Positions 1 to 9,166 are shown, numbered from the stretch's first letter. The stretch is DNA of 64,000 nucleotides from Pseudoduganella aquatica (GCF_009857595.1 NZ_WWCU01000008.1:1-64000); one strand, 5' to 3'. Made by a program: numbers and translations. The notes: a model not told the origin generated them from the sequence alone.

Positions 1-1512
1 GGCCCCACCGCGCCGCCGTCCGCCGCCGGTACGGCCGCCGCCGGCGCCGCCCAGCTCCAGCCGGCCTCCTGGCTCACGCGCGCCGCGCAAGCCTGGCTGC
101 TGGCCTACCTGCTGGGCCTGGGCTACACCGTGTTCCAGCTGCTGCAGGCGCGCCGCATGCTCAACGGCCTGGCCGCCAGCGGCAGCCGCGTGCCCGCAGC
201 CATGGCCGCCGCGCCTGCGCCCGCCATGATCGAAGTGGACGCCCCGATTTCCCCCATGCTGTTCGGCCTGCTCAAGCCGCGCCTGCTGCTGCCGCGCCAC
301 CTGCGCAGCTTCGACGCGGCCCAGCAGCAGCTGATCGTCGAGCACGAGCTGACGCACTGGCGCCGCCGCGACCTGCAATGGATGAGCGTCGGCATCCTGC
401 TGCAGACCCTGCTCTGGTTCAATCCCTTCATGCGCCTGCTGCGCGGCAGCCTGTCCTGGGCGCAGGAACTGGGCTGCGACCGCGACGTGCTGCGCGGCCG
501 CCCACCGGCCCAGCGCAAGGCCTACGCGGCGGCGCTGGTGGCCCAGCTGCGCCTGCAGCACGGCACGCCCAAGACCGCGCTGGCCTTCGGCGGCGTGTGC
601 GCCAGCACCCTGGCCTCGCGCATCGCGCTGATACGCGAACCGGGCCGCGAGCAAGGCCGCCGGGCGCGCGGCGCCCGCCTGCTGGCGCTGGCCGGCCTGG
701 CCTGCGTGTTCGCCGCCAGCCTCGCCTTCCAGCCCGCGCTGGCGTGGCGCATCGCCCCCGCCGCCTCGCAAACGCCCTTCGTCTGCACCGTGCTGATGGA
801 CGCCGCCAGCGGCAGGGAGCTGGCGCGCGAAGGCCATTGCGAGGAACGCGTCACGCCCGCCTCCACCTTCAACATCCCCGTCGCGCTGATGGGCTACGAC
901 AGCGGCTTCCTGCGCAGCGAACACGCGCCGGTGCTGCCGTTCAAGGGCGGCTACCCCGCCTACATCCCGTCCTGGCGCGCCGCTACCGATCCCAGCAGCT
1001 GGCTGCAGAACTCGGTGCTCTGGTACGCGCAGCAAGTGACGGCGCAGCTGGGCGCCAGGCGCTTCCAGGACTACGTGGCGCGCTTCGGCTACGGCAACCA
1101 GGACCTGTCCGGCGATCCCGGCAAGGCCAATGGACTGTCGCAGTCCTGGGTCGGTTCCAGCTTGCGCATTTCGCCGCTGGAGCAAGTGGCCTTCCTGCGC
1201 CAGCTGGCCAACCGCACGCTGCCGGTATCGGAACAGGCCTATGCGCTGACCGAGCGCATCATGCCGCGCCAGGTGCTGGAGAATGGATGGGAAGTGTTCG
1301 GCAAGACCGGCACCGCCTCGGCGCTGCTGCCGGACGGCGCCGACGACCCGGCCCGCCAGTACGGCTGGTATGTGGGCTGGGCGAAAAAAGAAGGACGCAC
1401 CGTGGTGTTCGCCCGCCTGGCGATGGATACGAAACAGCCAGAGGCCATGGGCGGCGCGCGCTCCCGCGAGGCGATGCTGCGCGAGCTGCCCGCGCGGCTG
1501 GGCGCGCTATAG
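1..1512 (+). CDS. BlaR1/MecR1-like sensor: M56 peptidase fused to class D beta-lactamase-like domain (5' partial)
   Basis: The reading frame is open from base 1, so the start lies outside the window. An M56 zinc-peptidase region carries HELTH around visible codons 115-119, followed by ELGCDRDVL. A hydrophobic segment (about codons 230-250) leads into a periplasmic penicillin-binding domain resembling OXA enzymes: STFN (nt 862-873), SVLWY, YGN, WVGSSLRISPLEQ and KTGTA. In the family, beta-lactam acylation of the sensor domain activates the peptidase, which cleaves a BlaI-type repressor; a blaI-like gene would be expected just upstream. Oddity: the catalytic motif SxxK reads STFN, so the lysine needed for acylation in this fold is missing. 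It may be a non-covalent sensor or have another role. The family call is firm; the ligand is unknown. Confidence 0.85.
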   Translation, partial: GPTAPPSAAGTAAAGAAQLQPASWLTRAAQAWLLAYLLGLGYTVFQLLQARRMLNGLAASGSRVPAAMAAAPAPAMIEVDAPISPMLFGLLKPRLLLPRHLRSFDAAQQQLIVEHELTHWRRRDLQWMSVGILLQTLLWFNPFMRLLRGSLSWAQELGCDRDVLRGRPPAQRKAYAAALVAQLRLQHGTPKTALAFGGVCASTLASRIALIREPGREQGRRARGARLLALAGLACVFAASLAFQPALAWRIAPAASQTPFVCTVLMDAASGRELAREGHCEERVTPASTFNIPVALMGYDSGFLRSEHAPVLPFKGGYPAYIPSWRAATDPSSWLQNSVLWYAQQVTAQLGARRFQDYVARFGYGNQDLSGDPGKANGLSQSWVGSSLRISPLEQVAFLRQLANRTLPVSEQAYALTERIMPRQVLENGWEVFGKTGTASALLPDGADDPARQYGWYVGWAKKEGRTVVFARLAMDTKQPEAMGGARSREAMLRELPARLGAL

Positions 1513-1908
1513 CGTCCGCACCACCAGCTCCTTGTAGCCCGAGGCCGGATCGGTCTCGCGGCTGAAAGCGTGGCCGGGCAGCAGCGCCAGCAGCACTTCG
1601 GCCGTGGTGCGCACCACGCAGCCCGGCGCCACATGGCCGCCGGACACGCGGCCCTGCCCGTCCGACACGGACATATGCAGATGCGCGCCATCCGGCGCCA
1701 CCGAACCCGCCAAGGTCAGGATTTCCAGGTCGCCGCGCAGCTCGCTCGCCGACGGCATGCCCGCATAGCGCAGCTGCGCCACGCTCAGGCTGCCGATGCC
1801 CTGCACCACAAAAGCCGCCTGCGCGCCCAGCTCGGCGGCGGCCGCCTCGATGGCCGCGCGCAGATCCGCGCCCGGCCCCAGCCTGAGCGGATGCGCTCGC
1901 AGGCTCAT
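1507..1908 (-). CDS. PPC (DUF296) domain protein
   Basis: A 133-residue protein made of a single PPC/DUF296 domain. Conserved features visible are GIGSLSVAQLRYA near residue 40, GAHLHMSVSDGQGRVSGGH (the His residues form the usual metal-binding group) and RETDPASGYKEL at the C-terminus. Plant AT-hook proteins carry the same fold fused to DNA-binding motifs, but stand-alone bacterial versions have no established biochemical role. I chose the ATG at 1908 because it overlaps the upstream gene's stop as ATGA, implying translational coupling, and the domain begins right after it. Its 3' end overlaps the stop region of the BlaR1-like gene on the other strand by 6 bases. Confidence 0.85.
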   Translation of the reverse strand: MSLRAHPLRLGPGADLRAAIEAAAAELGAQAAFVVQGIGSLSVAQLRYAGMPSASELRGDLEILTLAGSVAPDGAHLHMSVSDGQGRVSGGHVAPGCVVRTTAEVLLALLPGHAFSRETDPASGYKELVVRTL

Positions 1909-2282
1909 AGCAGCTTGGGCGCCACCAGCGCGGTGAACTCGCCGCTGTCGACCAGCTTCTTCAAGTCCTGGAAGCCGCCCACCAGCGTGCCGTTGATAAA
2001 CACCATCGGCAGCGTGGGCCAGCCGCTCCACATCTTCAGCGCGGTGCGGCGGCGCCACTGGCTCAGGTAACTGCCGTATTCAAGGTAGACGTAGGGCGCA
2101 CCCTGCGCATCGAGCAGCGCGCGCGCCTTGCGGGGGAAGGGATTCATCGCCATGCCGACCACCACCACCTTGTTGGCGGCGACGGCGGCCTGCACTTCCT
2201 GCACGATGTCGGCGTGCAGGCCCTCGATCTTGCTGCGGATGGCGGGATGGATGCGGGATGCTTCTAAAACGGGACGGCTCAT
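1905..2282 (-). CDS. Glutaredoxin-fold protein without cysteine
   Basis: A 125-residue protein of the glutaredoxin-related group. The C-terminal two thirds match a monothiol glutaredoxin layout: a beta strand VVVVGMAMNPFPRKARALL, then WPTLPMVFINGTLVGGFQDL, which corresponds to the cis-proline and glutathione-binding loop (TVPxVFVxGxxIGG). The active-site position that is CGFS or CPYC in enzymes reads NPFPRK, and the whole protein contains no cysteine, so thiol-disulfide or Fe-S chemistry of the usual kind is not possible. It overlaps the PPC gene by 4 bases and probably shares its message. Function unknown; possibly a binding protein that kept the fold. Confidence 0.8.
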   Translation of the reverse strand: MSRPVLEASRIHPAIRSKIEGLHADIVQEVQAAVAANKVVVVGMAMNPFPRKARALLDAQGAPYVYLEYGSYLSQWRRRTALKMWSGWPTLPMVFINGTLVGGFQDLKKLVDSGEFTALVAPKLL

Positions 2283-2365
2283 GGCGCCTCCAGGGATATT
2301 GCGGATGACGCAATGTATCCGGCATCGCGCGCCTTGACAAGCGCGCGCTCCGGCTCAGGTCCAAC

Positions 2366-3568
2366 TCAGTGGGCGGCCACCGCGCCGGCCGGCGCGCCGA
2401 TATTGCGCCGCGCCAGCCAGGCCAGCGGCGCCAGCGCCGCCAGCGAGATCGCCACGCCGGCCCACGGCGTTGCGCCCATCAGGCTGCGCGCCACCATCAG
2501 GCCGCCCAGCGAGGAACCGAAGGAGATGCCGAAGTTGAAGGCCGAGATGTTCAGGCCGGACGCGAAGTCCACCGCCTTCGGCGTGTAATGCTCGGCCGTG
2601 GCCAGCATGCCGGCCTGCAGGCCGGGCGACAGGCCGAAGGAGAACAGGCCCCACAGGAACAGCAGCGGCACCAGCGCCCAGGGCGTATGCAGCGACAGCG
2701 CCAACCCTGCGTGCGTCACGGCCAGTAGCACCAGCATCATGCGCAGCGAACGCTGCCAGCCCAGATTGCTGCTCAGATAGCCGCCCGCCAGGTTGCCGGC
2801 AAAGGTGGCCGCGCCGAACACGATCAGCAGCGCGCTGGCGGTGGTGGCCGAGAAGCCCGCGATTTCCGTCAGGATGGGAGTGACATAGGTGAAGGCGGCG
2901 AAGATGCTGCCGAAGCCCAGCGTGGTCACCGCCATCATGGTGAGGATATGGCGGTCGCCCAGCGCGGCCAGCTGCGTCGACGCCTTGCCGCTGGCCGCTT
3001 GCGCCATGCCGGACGGCAGCCAGCGCAGCATGGCCAGCAGGCCCGCCAGCGCCATTGCCGCCACCGCGAAGAAGGGCAAGCGCCAGCCCATCAGGTTGCC
3101 CAGGAAGCTGCCCAGCGGCACGCCCAGCACCATGGCCAGGGTCAGGCCGCCGAACATGACCGAGATCGCCTTGCCCGCCTGCCCCTTGGGCGCCAGCGAC
3201 GCGGCCACCGTGGCGCCGATGCCGAAGAAGGCGCCGTGCGCCACCGCCGTGATCACGCGCCCGGCCAGCAGCACGCCGTAGCTGGTGGAAAACGCCGCCA
3301 GCAGGTTACCGAGCAAGAACACCGCCATCAGCCCGGCCAGCACCTGCTTGCGCGGCAGGCGCGACAAGCCCAGCACCGCCAGCGGCGTGCCGAGCGCCAG
3401 CGCCAGCGCGTACAGGCTGACCAGCGCGCCCGCCGCTTCCAGCGACACCTTCAAGTCCGCCGAAATGGCCGGCAGCACGCCCACCACGATGAATTCCGTC
3501 ACGCCGATGGCAAACGCGCCCACCGACAGCGACAGCACGCCCGGGTGCATTTTTTCCTGGTTGTTCAT
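2366..3568 (-). CDS. MFS transporter, DHA1 drug/sugar efflux type
   Basis: A 400-residue inner-membrane protein with about twelve hydrophobic segments. The N-terminus (VGAFAIGVTEFIVVGVLPAI) and the loop LSRLPRKQVLAG are typical of the arabinose-efflux/chloramphenicol-resistance branch of the DHA1 family (AraJ/Cml-like), which exports sugars or drugs by proton antiport. The ATG at 3568 is preceded by GGAG six bases upstream; longer in-frame starts would extend into the promoter region. It is divergent from the LysR gene at 3668 with 99 bases between, so that regulator very likely controls it. The substrate cannot be told from sequence. Confidence 0.88.
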   Translation of the reverse strand: MNNQEKMHPGVLSLSVGAFAIGVTEFIVVGVLPAISADLKVSLEAAGALVSLYALALALGTPLAVLGLSRLPRKQVLAGLMAVFLLGNLLAAFSTSYGVLLAGRVITAVAHGAFFGIGATVAASLAPKGQAGKAISVMFGGLTLAMVLGVPLGSFLGNLMGWRLPFFAVAAMALAGLLAMLRWLPSGMAQAASGKASTQLAALGDRHILTMMAVTTLGFGSIFAAFTYVTPILTEIAGFSATTASALLIVFGAATFAGNLAGGYLSSNLGWQRSLRMMLVLLAVTHAGLALSLHTPWALVPLLFLWGLFSFGLSPGLQAGMLATAEHYTPKAVDFASGLNISAFNFGISFGSSLGGLMVARSLMGATPWAGVAISLAALAPLAWLARRNIGAPAGAVAAH

Positions 3569-3667
3569 GGAGTACTCCATTTGTGAATTAATTGACTCCA
3601 TTGTAGAACCCGGCGCACTGATGATATAGACTCTCAAATAGCCAAACTCTTATGAAATGGATTCACT

Positions 3668-4576
3668 ATGGCCCGGCAGGAGATCAACCGCGCGGCGGAA
3701 ATGGCGGTATTTGTGGACGTGGTGGACGCGGGCGGCTTCAGCGCGGCCGCCCAGCGCCTGAAGATGACGCCGTCGGCCGTCAGCAAGCTCATTGCGCGGC
3801 TCGAAGCGCGCCTGGGCACGCGGCTGCTGCACCGCTCCACGCGGCAGGTGCGCGCCACGCCCGAAGGCGCGGCCTTCTACAGCCAGTGCGTGCGCATCCT
3901 GGAAGACATGGACAGCGCCGAGCGCGAAGCGGCCACCACCGGCGTGCCGCGCGGGCGGCTGCGCATCAACTGCTTCGTGCCCTTCTTCATGCTCTACCTG
4001 CTGCCCATCCTGCCCGAATTCCTGCAGCGCTACCCCGACATCACGGTCGACATCGCGAGCACCGACATGGTGGTGGACCTGCTGGAAGACCGCACCGACA
4101 TCGCCATCCGCGCCGGCAGCCTGAAAGACTCCAACCTGGTGGCGCGCAAGCTGGGCGAAGGCCGCATGGCGGTGCTGGCCTCGCCCGATTATCTGGCCCG
4201 GCACGGCACGCCGCAGACCCCGGACGACCTGGCGCGGCACAACCTGCTCGGCTTCAATTTCCGCCGCCAGGTGCCGCTCTGGCCCTTCCTGGACGGCAAA
4301 GGCGGCATGCTGCAGCTGCGTCCGGAAGGCAACGCGCTGCTGGGGGATGGGGAAAGCATGCGCCACATGGCGCTGGCCGGCGTGGGCCTGGTGCGGCTGT
4401 CGCGCATGCACACCAAGCACGACATTGCCGCCGGGCGGCTGGTGCCGGTGCTGGAAGACTACAACCCGGCCGACCTCGAAGCGGTGCACGCCGTCTTCCT
4501 CGGCCCCGGCAAGCAGCTGCCGCCGCGCGTGCGCGTGATGCTGGACTACCTGATCGAAAAAATCCGCCTCGATTAA
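3668..4576 (+). CDS. LysR-family transcriptional regulator
   Basis: A 302-residue LysR regulator. The N-terminal winged helix-turn-helix is clear (FVDVVDAGGFSAAAQRLKMT then PSAVSKLIARLEARLGTRLL, residues about 10-50), followed by a substrate-binding domain from about residue 90. The pattern of HTH residues and the short hinge resemble the CrgA/AaeR-type subgroup. It is transcribed away from the MFS exporter gene, the usual layout for a LysR gene and its target. The ATG at 3668 gives the normal length for the family. The 99-base gap shared by the two genes must hold both promoters. The inducer is unknown. Confidence 0.9.
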   Translation: MARQEINRAAEMAVFVDVVDAGGFSAAAQRLKMTPSAVSKLIARLEARLGTRLLHRSTRQVRATPEGAAFYSQCVRILEDMDSAEREAATTGVPRGRLRINCFVPFFMLYLLPILPEFLQRYPDITVDIASTDMVVDLLEDRTDIAIRAGSLKDSNLVARKLGEGRMAVLASPDYLARHGTPQTPDDLARHNLLGFNFRRQVPLWPFLDGKGGMLQLRPEGNALLGDGESMRHMALAGVGLVRLSRMHTKHDIAAGRLVPVLEDYNPADLEAVHAVFLGPGKQLPPRVRVMLDYLIEKIRLD

Positions 4577-4607
4577 GCCGTGTCTCCGCAGGGTGCCGCA
4601 AGACGGC

Positions 4608-6809
4608 TCAGCCGCCCCGCTGGCGCAACCGGCCGCGCGCCACCGCCACCGCGCCCATGCCCGCCGCCAGCATACCCCAGCTTGCCGGCTCCGGAACCGG
4701 GCTCAGCAGCGCCGAATAGCACAGGTCGCCATTGCGGCAAGCCAGGCCCACGATCTGGCCGCCGTCGTTGATATCGGCCGCGCTCGCGATGTGCCAGCCC
4801 GGCGCATCGGCCAGCAGGGCATCCAGATCGCTCTGCACCCCACCGCTGTACAGATAGCTGTGCCGGTCGGCCGGACCATCGCCGGCCTTGGAGAAATAGC
4901 CGACCACGTCGCCCCGGTTGTTGACCGCGACGGCCGCGTTGTCCCCCTCCAGGCTGCCGATCGCCCGCATGCGCCCGCCTTCGTACAGAAAGGAATGCTG
5001 GTGCAGCGCGCCGCCGCCATAGGTGGCGCCGCCGACCACCGCGCCGGCCTCGTTCATGCCCCTGGCCACCGCCACGGCGGATGGCGCGCTCGACAACAGT
5101 CCCAGGTCGATCACGCGGCCGCGGTCGTACAGCACGGCACGGCCGCCGCTGGCGCCGGCCACCTGGCCCGCGTCGTTGATCGCCGCAGCCGTGTCCATCG
5201 GCAGCACCGTGATGACGCCGCCGGCGTAGGTATACGCATGGTCTCCGCCGGGCCGATGGCTGTTGACCAGCAAGGTGCCGCTGCTGTTCACGCCCTGCGC
5301 GGCGGTGTAGCCGGAGGGCCGCGCGGGGTCGCCAGGGAAGGCCTCCGGCACGGCGCCCGCCTTGCCCTCGTAATAACTGGCGGCGTGCAGCTCGAACCAG
5401 CCGGGGCCGACGCTGGTCAACTGGCCGATCCCGGCGACGTGGCCGCGCTCGCTGACGGCCAGGGCCATGCTCATGTCCAGCTCCGGCAGCCATGTCATCT
5501 GGCCGGCTTTCCACATGAAGGCGCGCCCCTCCCCCAGCATCTGGCCGTAGTCGCTCGACATGCCGCCAACCACCACGCCGGCGTTGTTGATGGCCCGCGG
5601 CACGCTGGCGCGCGCCACGCCGTCAAGCAGGGTCAGGCTGTAACGCGCCGGCGACGCCATGGCGCAGGCGCCGGCGCCGCCTAGCAGGATGGCAGCCGCA
5701 CAGCGGCTGAGCCTGGGCCTGGGCCGCCGCGGCCGGCGCAGCCATGCGAGTACGCCGAGGCCGGCCGCCAGCATGCCCCAGGCCGCAGGCTCGGGTACCG
5801 GCGTCAGCAGCGCGGCGAAGCAGGCGCCGGCCGTGTCGCAGGCCTGGCCGATGATCTGGCCCGCGTCGTTGATGTCGGCCGCGCTCACCAGCCGCAGCGC
5901 CGGGTCCGGCCCCAGCAGCGTGTTCAGGTCGTACACCAGGCCGCCCTGGTACAGATACGGGCTGCCCTGCCCGGAAGGCCCTTGCACCGTGCCCACCACC
6001 GCGCCATCATTGTTCACCGCGTTGGCCTGGTTGTCGGTCAGCCAGTCGCCGATGGCCTGCATCTGCCCGTTCCGGTAGACAAAGGAATGCGTGTGCTGGC
6101 CCGGCCCGGTGCCGTAGGTGGAACTGCCGACCACCCAGCCGTGGTCGTTCAGGTCGCTGGCGTTGCTGAAGCGGCCCTGCTCCAGCGCGCCCAGGTCGAT
6201 CACGCGCACGCCGTCGTACAGGGCCGCGTGCTCACTGTTGCCAAAGAAGGTGCGGCCGGCCACCTGGCCCTGTTCATTGATGGCGCTGCTCCACATCATG
6301 GGCAGCACCGTCAGCGCCTGGTTCGCGAACAGATAGGCGCTGGTGCGCCGGTTGGCCCCGGCGTTGCCCACCACCGTGCCCGCGCTGTTGACCCCGACCG
6401 CCGTGTTCACCTCGAACGGCGGCGCGCCTTGCGGATCGGCGCTGAAGGGATTGGGGACCGTACGCAGCTCGCCCTGGTAATACAAGGTGGCGTTGCGGAA
6501 CGTGAAGCCCTGCACCGTGACGGTGTTGGTGGCGCCGGCGATGTGGCCCTGGCCGCTGATCGCGCGTGCGGTGGCCATCGGTTCGGGCAGCACGCTCATC
6601 TGGCCGGAACGCCAGGCAAACGCCCGCTGCACGCCCGTCAGCGGATCGCGCCAGTCGCCGGCGATCTCGCCCCGGCTGTTGATCGCGTTGGCGCTGCTGG
6701 CGTTGGGCGCCGGATCGAGCAGCGTCAGCCGGTACTGCGGCGTGGCGGCGGCCGCGCCGGCCAGCGCCAGCATCAGCAACGCCGGCAAGGCATGGAAACG
6801 AAAGACCAT
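4608..6809 (-). CDS. Double PEP-CTERM protein with HAF-type repeats (tandem fusion)
   Basis: A 733-residue exported protein built from two homologous halves. Half 1 has a signal peptide (residues 1-23), HAF-type extracellular repeats of the form INxxGxVxG, and a complete PEP-CTERM sorting tail (VPEPAAWGMLAAGLGVLAWL plus arginines, about residues 335-365). Half 2 begins at once with a second signal-like stretch (LSRCAAAILLGGAGACAMA), repeats the same domain (for example INDAGQVAG and AADINDGGQIVG) and ends with a second tail, VPEPASWGMLAAGMG. There is no stop or start codon between the halves, so one frame encodes both. PEP-CTERM proteins are processed by exosortase and sent to the cell surface or exopolysaccharide. 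The start at 6809 has AGGAG six bases upstream. It is a likely duplication followed by gene fusion. Confidence 0.85.
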   Translation of the reverse strand: MVFRFHALPALLMLALAGAAAATPQYRLTLLDPAPNASSANAINSRGEIAGDWRDPLTGVQRAFAWRSGQMSVLPEPMATARAISGQGHIAGATNTVTVQGFTFRNATLYYQGELRTVPNPFSADPQGAPPFEVNTAVGVNSAGTVVGNAGANRRTSAYLFANQALTVLPMMWSSAINEQGQVAGRTFFGNSEHAALYDGVRVIDLGALEQGRFSNASDLNDHGWVVGSSTYGTGPGQHTHSFVYRNGQMQAIGDWLTDNQANAVNNDGAVVGTVQGPSGQGSPYLYQGGLVYDLNTLLGPDPALRLVSAADINDAGQIIGQACDTAGACFAALLTPVPEPAAWGMLAAGLGVLAWLRRPRRPRPRLSRCAAAILLGGAGACAMASPARYSLTLLDGVARASVPRAINNAGVVVGGMSSDYGQMLGEGRAFMWKAGQMTWLPELDMSMALAVSERGHVAGIGQLTSVGPGWFELHAASYYEGKAGAVPEAFPGDPARPSGYTAAQGVNSSGTLLVNSHRPGGDHAYTYAGGVITVLPMDTAAAINDAGQVAGASGGRAVLYDRGRVIDLGLLSSAPSAVAVARGMNEAGAVVGGATYGGGALHQHSFLYEGGRMRAIGSLEGDNAAVAVNNRGDVVGYFSKAGDGPADRHSYLYSGGVQSDLDALLADAPGWHIASAADINDGGQIVGLACRNGDLCYSALLSPVPEPASWGMLAAGMGAVAVARGRLRQRGG

Positions 6810-7003
6810 GGGTATCTCCTGAGCACCATCGACGAAAGATGGGGCCATCCTATGCTCGCGGGAAGAGCGCACGGTTGCTACACGCAGCTTGTTTGCGCCA
6901 GATCGAAAACGCGTCAAGGCACAATCGTGCGCGCGCCGCGCGGGTATAAACTAAGGAAGGCCAGATCGAGGCGCCCAGGCTGCAGGGGCCGGCGTGCGGC
7001 GTG

Positions 7004-9166
7004 TTACCGCGCGCCGAAGGCCAGCCGCTTGCCCTCGCGCAGCATGCGCTCGAAGTCGTCGGCCGGCACCGGCTGGCTGAACAGATAACCCTGCAGCTGG
7101 TCGCAGCCCAGCTCGCGCAGGAAGCTCATCTGCTCGGCCGTCTCCACGCCCTCCGCCACGATCTCCTGGCGCAGCTGCTGCGCCATGGTCACGATGGCGC
7201 GCGCAATGGCGCAATCGTTCTCCTCATAAGGCAGGCCGATCACGAAGGACCGGTCTATCTTCAGCGTACTGATGGGGAACTTCTTCAAATAAGCCAGGCT
7301 GGAATAGCCGGTGCCGAAATCGTCCAGCGCCAGTGCCAGCCCCATCGCCACCAGCTCGTTCATGATCGCCACCACATTCTCGGTGCCGCGCACCAGCAGG
7401 CTTTCGGTAATCTCCAGCATGATCTGCTCGGGATGCACCTGGTGGCGCTGCAGCACGTCGGCCATGCGCGCGGGCAGCTGGCGGTCGAACTGGCGCGCCG
7501 ACAGATTGACCGCAATCGGCGGCATGATCAGGTTGGCGTCCTTCCACGCGCGCACCTGGCGGCAGGCCTCCTCCAGCACCCAGTTGCCCAGCTCCAGTAT
7601 CAGCCCGGTCTCCTCGGCCACCGGAATAAACACGCCCGGCGACACCAGGCCGCGCACCGGATGGCGCCAGCGCAGCAGCGCCTCGGCGCCCACGATGCGG
7701 CCGCTGCGCAAGCTCACCTTGGGCTGGTAGTACAGCTGCAATTCGTCGTGCTGCAAAGCCTGCCGCAGCTCGCTCTCGATGCGCAGATGCTCCTTGGCGC
7801 GCTGGTTCATCTCCTCGCTGTAGAACAGGAAGGCCGACTCGGCCTGCACCGCCTTCGAGGTGGCCACGTCGGCGTGGCGTATCAGCGCGCCGGTCTCCAG
7901 CCCGTCCTCCGGGTACACGGAAATGCCGATGCTGCAGCCCACCTGCAGGCTGTGCGCGGCCAGCTGGATGGGCGCGGCCAGTGTCGACGCCAGCTTCTGC
8001 GCCACGATGGCGGCGTGCTCGCGCTTTTCGATATGCAGCAGCGCCACGCCGAAGCGGTTGCCGTCCAGCCGCGCCAGGATGTCGGCGTCGCGCAGCGCGG
8101 TGCGGAACAGCTTGCCGATCGCGCTCAGCAGCTCGTTGCCCACGTCGTGGCCCAGCGTGTCGCTGATCGAGCCCAGGCGGCTGATCTCCACCACCAGCAG
8201 GGCGCCGTGCTCGTGGTTGCGGCGCGCCTCGGTCAAGGCCTGCGTCATCAGCTGCGTCAGCAGGCACTGGTTGGGCAGGCCGGTCAGCGTGTCGTAGTTG
8301 GCCATGCGCTGCATGCGCGCCTCGGCGTCCTTGTGCACGCTGATGTCGGAAAACAGCGAGAAGGTGTGGCTGACCTTGCCCTCGCCGTCGCGCACCGCGC
8401 TGATGGTGACCGACTGCGGGAACAGCTCGCCGTTCTTGCGCCGGCCGACGATCTCGCCGCGCCACGGCCCCTCGCCGTTCATGGCGGCGCGCACCTTGGC
8501 GCGGAACTCCGCGTCGTGCACGCCCGAGCGCAGCAGGTCCGGCGTCTTGCCCAGCGATTCGCCCGGCGTGTAGCCGGTGATGCGGGTGAAGGCGCTGTTG
8601 ATGGAGACGATGCGCTCCTTGGCGTCCGTGATCAGCACGCCCTGGTCGCTGTCCTCGATAATCCGGGCGTGCAGGCTGATCTTGTCGTGGTCCGACAGCG
8701 GCTCGCTCACGTGCGCCATGCGCACCCGCATGCCCTGCGGCTCGCCCAGCTCGTCCTGCAGCAGCGCCAGCGCCAGCTGCACCCAGATCACCTCGCCGGA
8801 CTTGCGGCGCCGCCGCACCTCGGCCATGCCGCCGTCCTGCTCGTGCAGCAGCTCGGCCAGCGCGCCGTCGTCGTCCTCGGTGTACAGGAACAGGATGTTC
8901 TGGCCCAGCGCCTCCGCGGCCGGGTAGCCGAACAGGCGCTCGGCGCCCGCGTTCCAGGCGGTGATGTAGCCGGCCAGGTCCAGCTCCAGCATGGCGCCCG
9001 GGTCGGCGCCGCTGCCGCTGTCCGCGCCGCGCTGGGCGGCGCGCGCGGCGGTCAGCTCGGCCAGCGCCGTGTCGAGTTCGGCCAGCGTGGCGGCCAGGGT
9101 GTCGCCCTGTTGCGTCCGGGCGGCCTGGCTCAGGGCCAGGCAGCGCGCGATCGCCGCGTCAAGCAT
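7004..9166 (-). CDS. PAS-PAS-GGDEF-EAL cyclic-di-GMP phosphodiesterase
   Basis: A 720-residue soluble signalling protein. After a short alpha-helical N-terminus come two PAS domains (LDLAGYITAWNAGAERLFGY near residue 65; ITDAKERIVSINSAFTRITG near 190), a GGDEF domain and an EAL domain (about 465-715). The GGDEF signature is degenerate (DGNRF near residue 365), so cyclase activity is unlikely and it may only bind GTP. The EAL domain keeps GAEALLRWRHP, NLSARQF, the DDFGTGYSS loop, KIDRSF and AEGVET, so it should hydrolyse cyclic-di-GMP to pGpG. The ATG at 9166 overlaps the upstream HDOD gene by 8 bases; a GTG two codons earlier (9172) is the alternative start. The overlap suggests the two proteins are made together. 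Confidence 0.9.
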   Translation of the reverse strand: MLDAAIARCLALSQAARTQQGDTLAATLAELDTALAELTAARAAQRGADSGSGADPGAMLELDLAGYITAWNAGAERLFGYPAAEALGQNILFLYTEDDDGALAELLHEQDGGMAEVRRRRKSGEVIWVQLALALLQDELGEPQGMRVRMAHVSEPLSDHDKISLHARIIEDSDQGVLITDAKERIVSINSAFTRITGYTPGESLGKTPDLLRSGVHDAEFRAKVRAAMNGEGPWRGEIVGRRKNGELFPQSVTISAVRDGEGKVSHTFSLFSDISVHKDAEARMQRMANYDTLTGLPNQCLLTQLMTQALTEARRNHEHGALLVVEISRLGSISDTLGHDVGNELLSAIGKLFRTALRDADILARLDGNRFGVALLHIEKREHAAIVAQKLASTLAAPIQLAAHSLQVGCSIGISVYPEDGLETGALIRHADVATSKAVQAESAFLFYSEEMNQRAKEHLRIESELRQALQHDELQLYYQPKVSLRSGRIVGAEALLRWRHPVRGLVSPGVFIPVAEETGLILELGNWVLEEACRQVRAWKDANLIMPPIAVNLSARQFDRQLPARMADVLQRHQVHPEQIMLEITESLLVRGTENVVAIMNELVAMGLALALDDFGTGYSSLAYLKKFPISTLKIDRSFVIGLPYEENDCAIARAIVTMAQQLRQEIVAEGVETAEQMSFLRELGCDQLQGYLFSQPVPADDFERMLREGKRLAFGAR

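Noticed and set aside
4576..4607. AGCCGT/ACGGCT symmetry between the convergent LysR and PEP-CTERM genes as a terminator
   Set aside because: The loop is over 20 bases and there is no T run, so the evidence is too weak to list.
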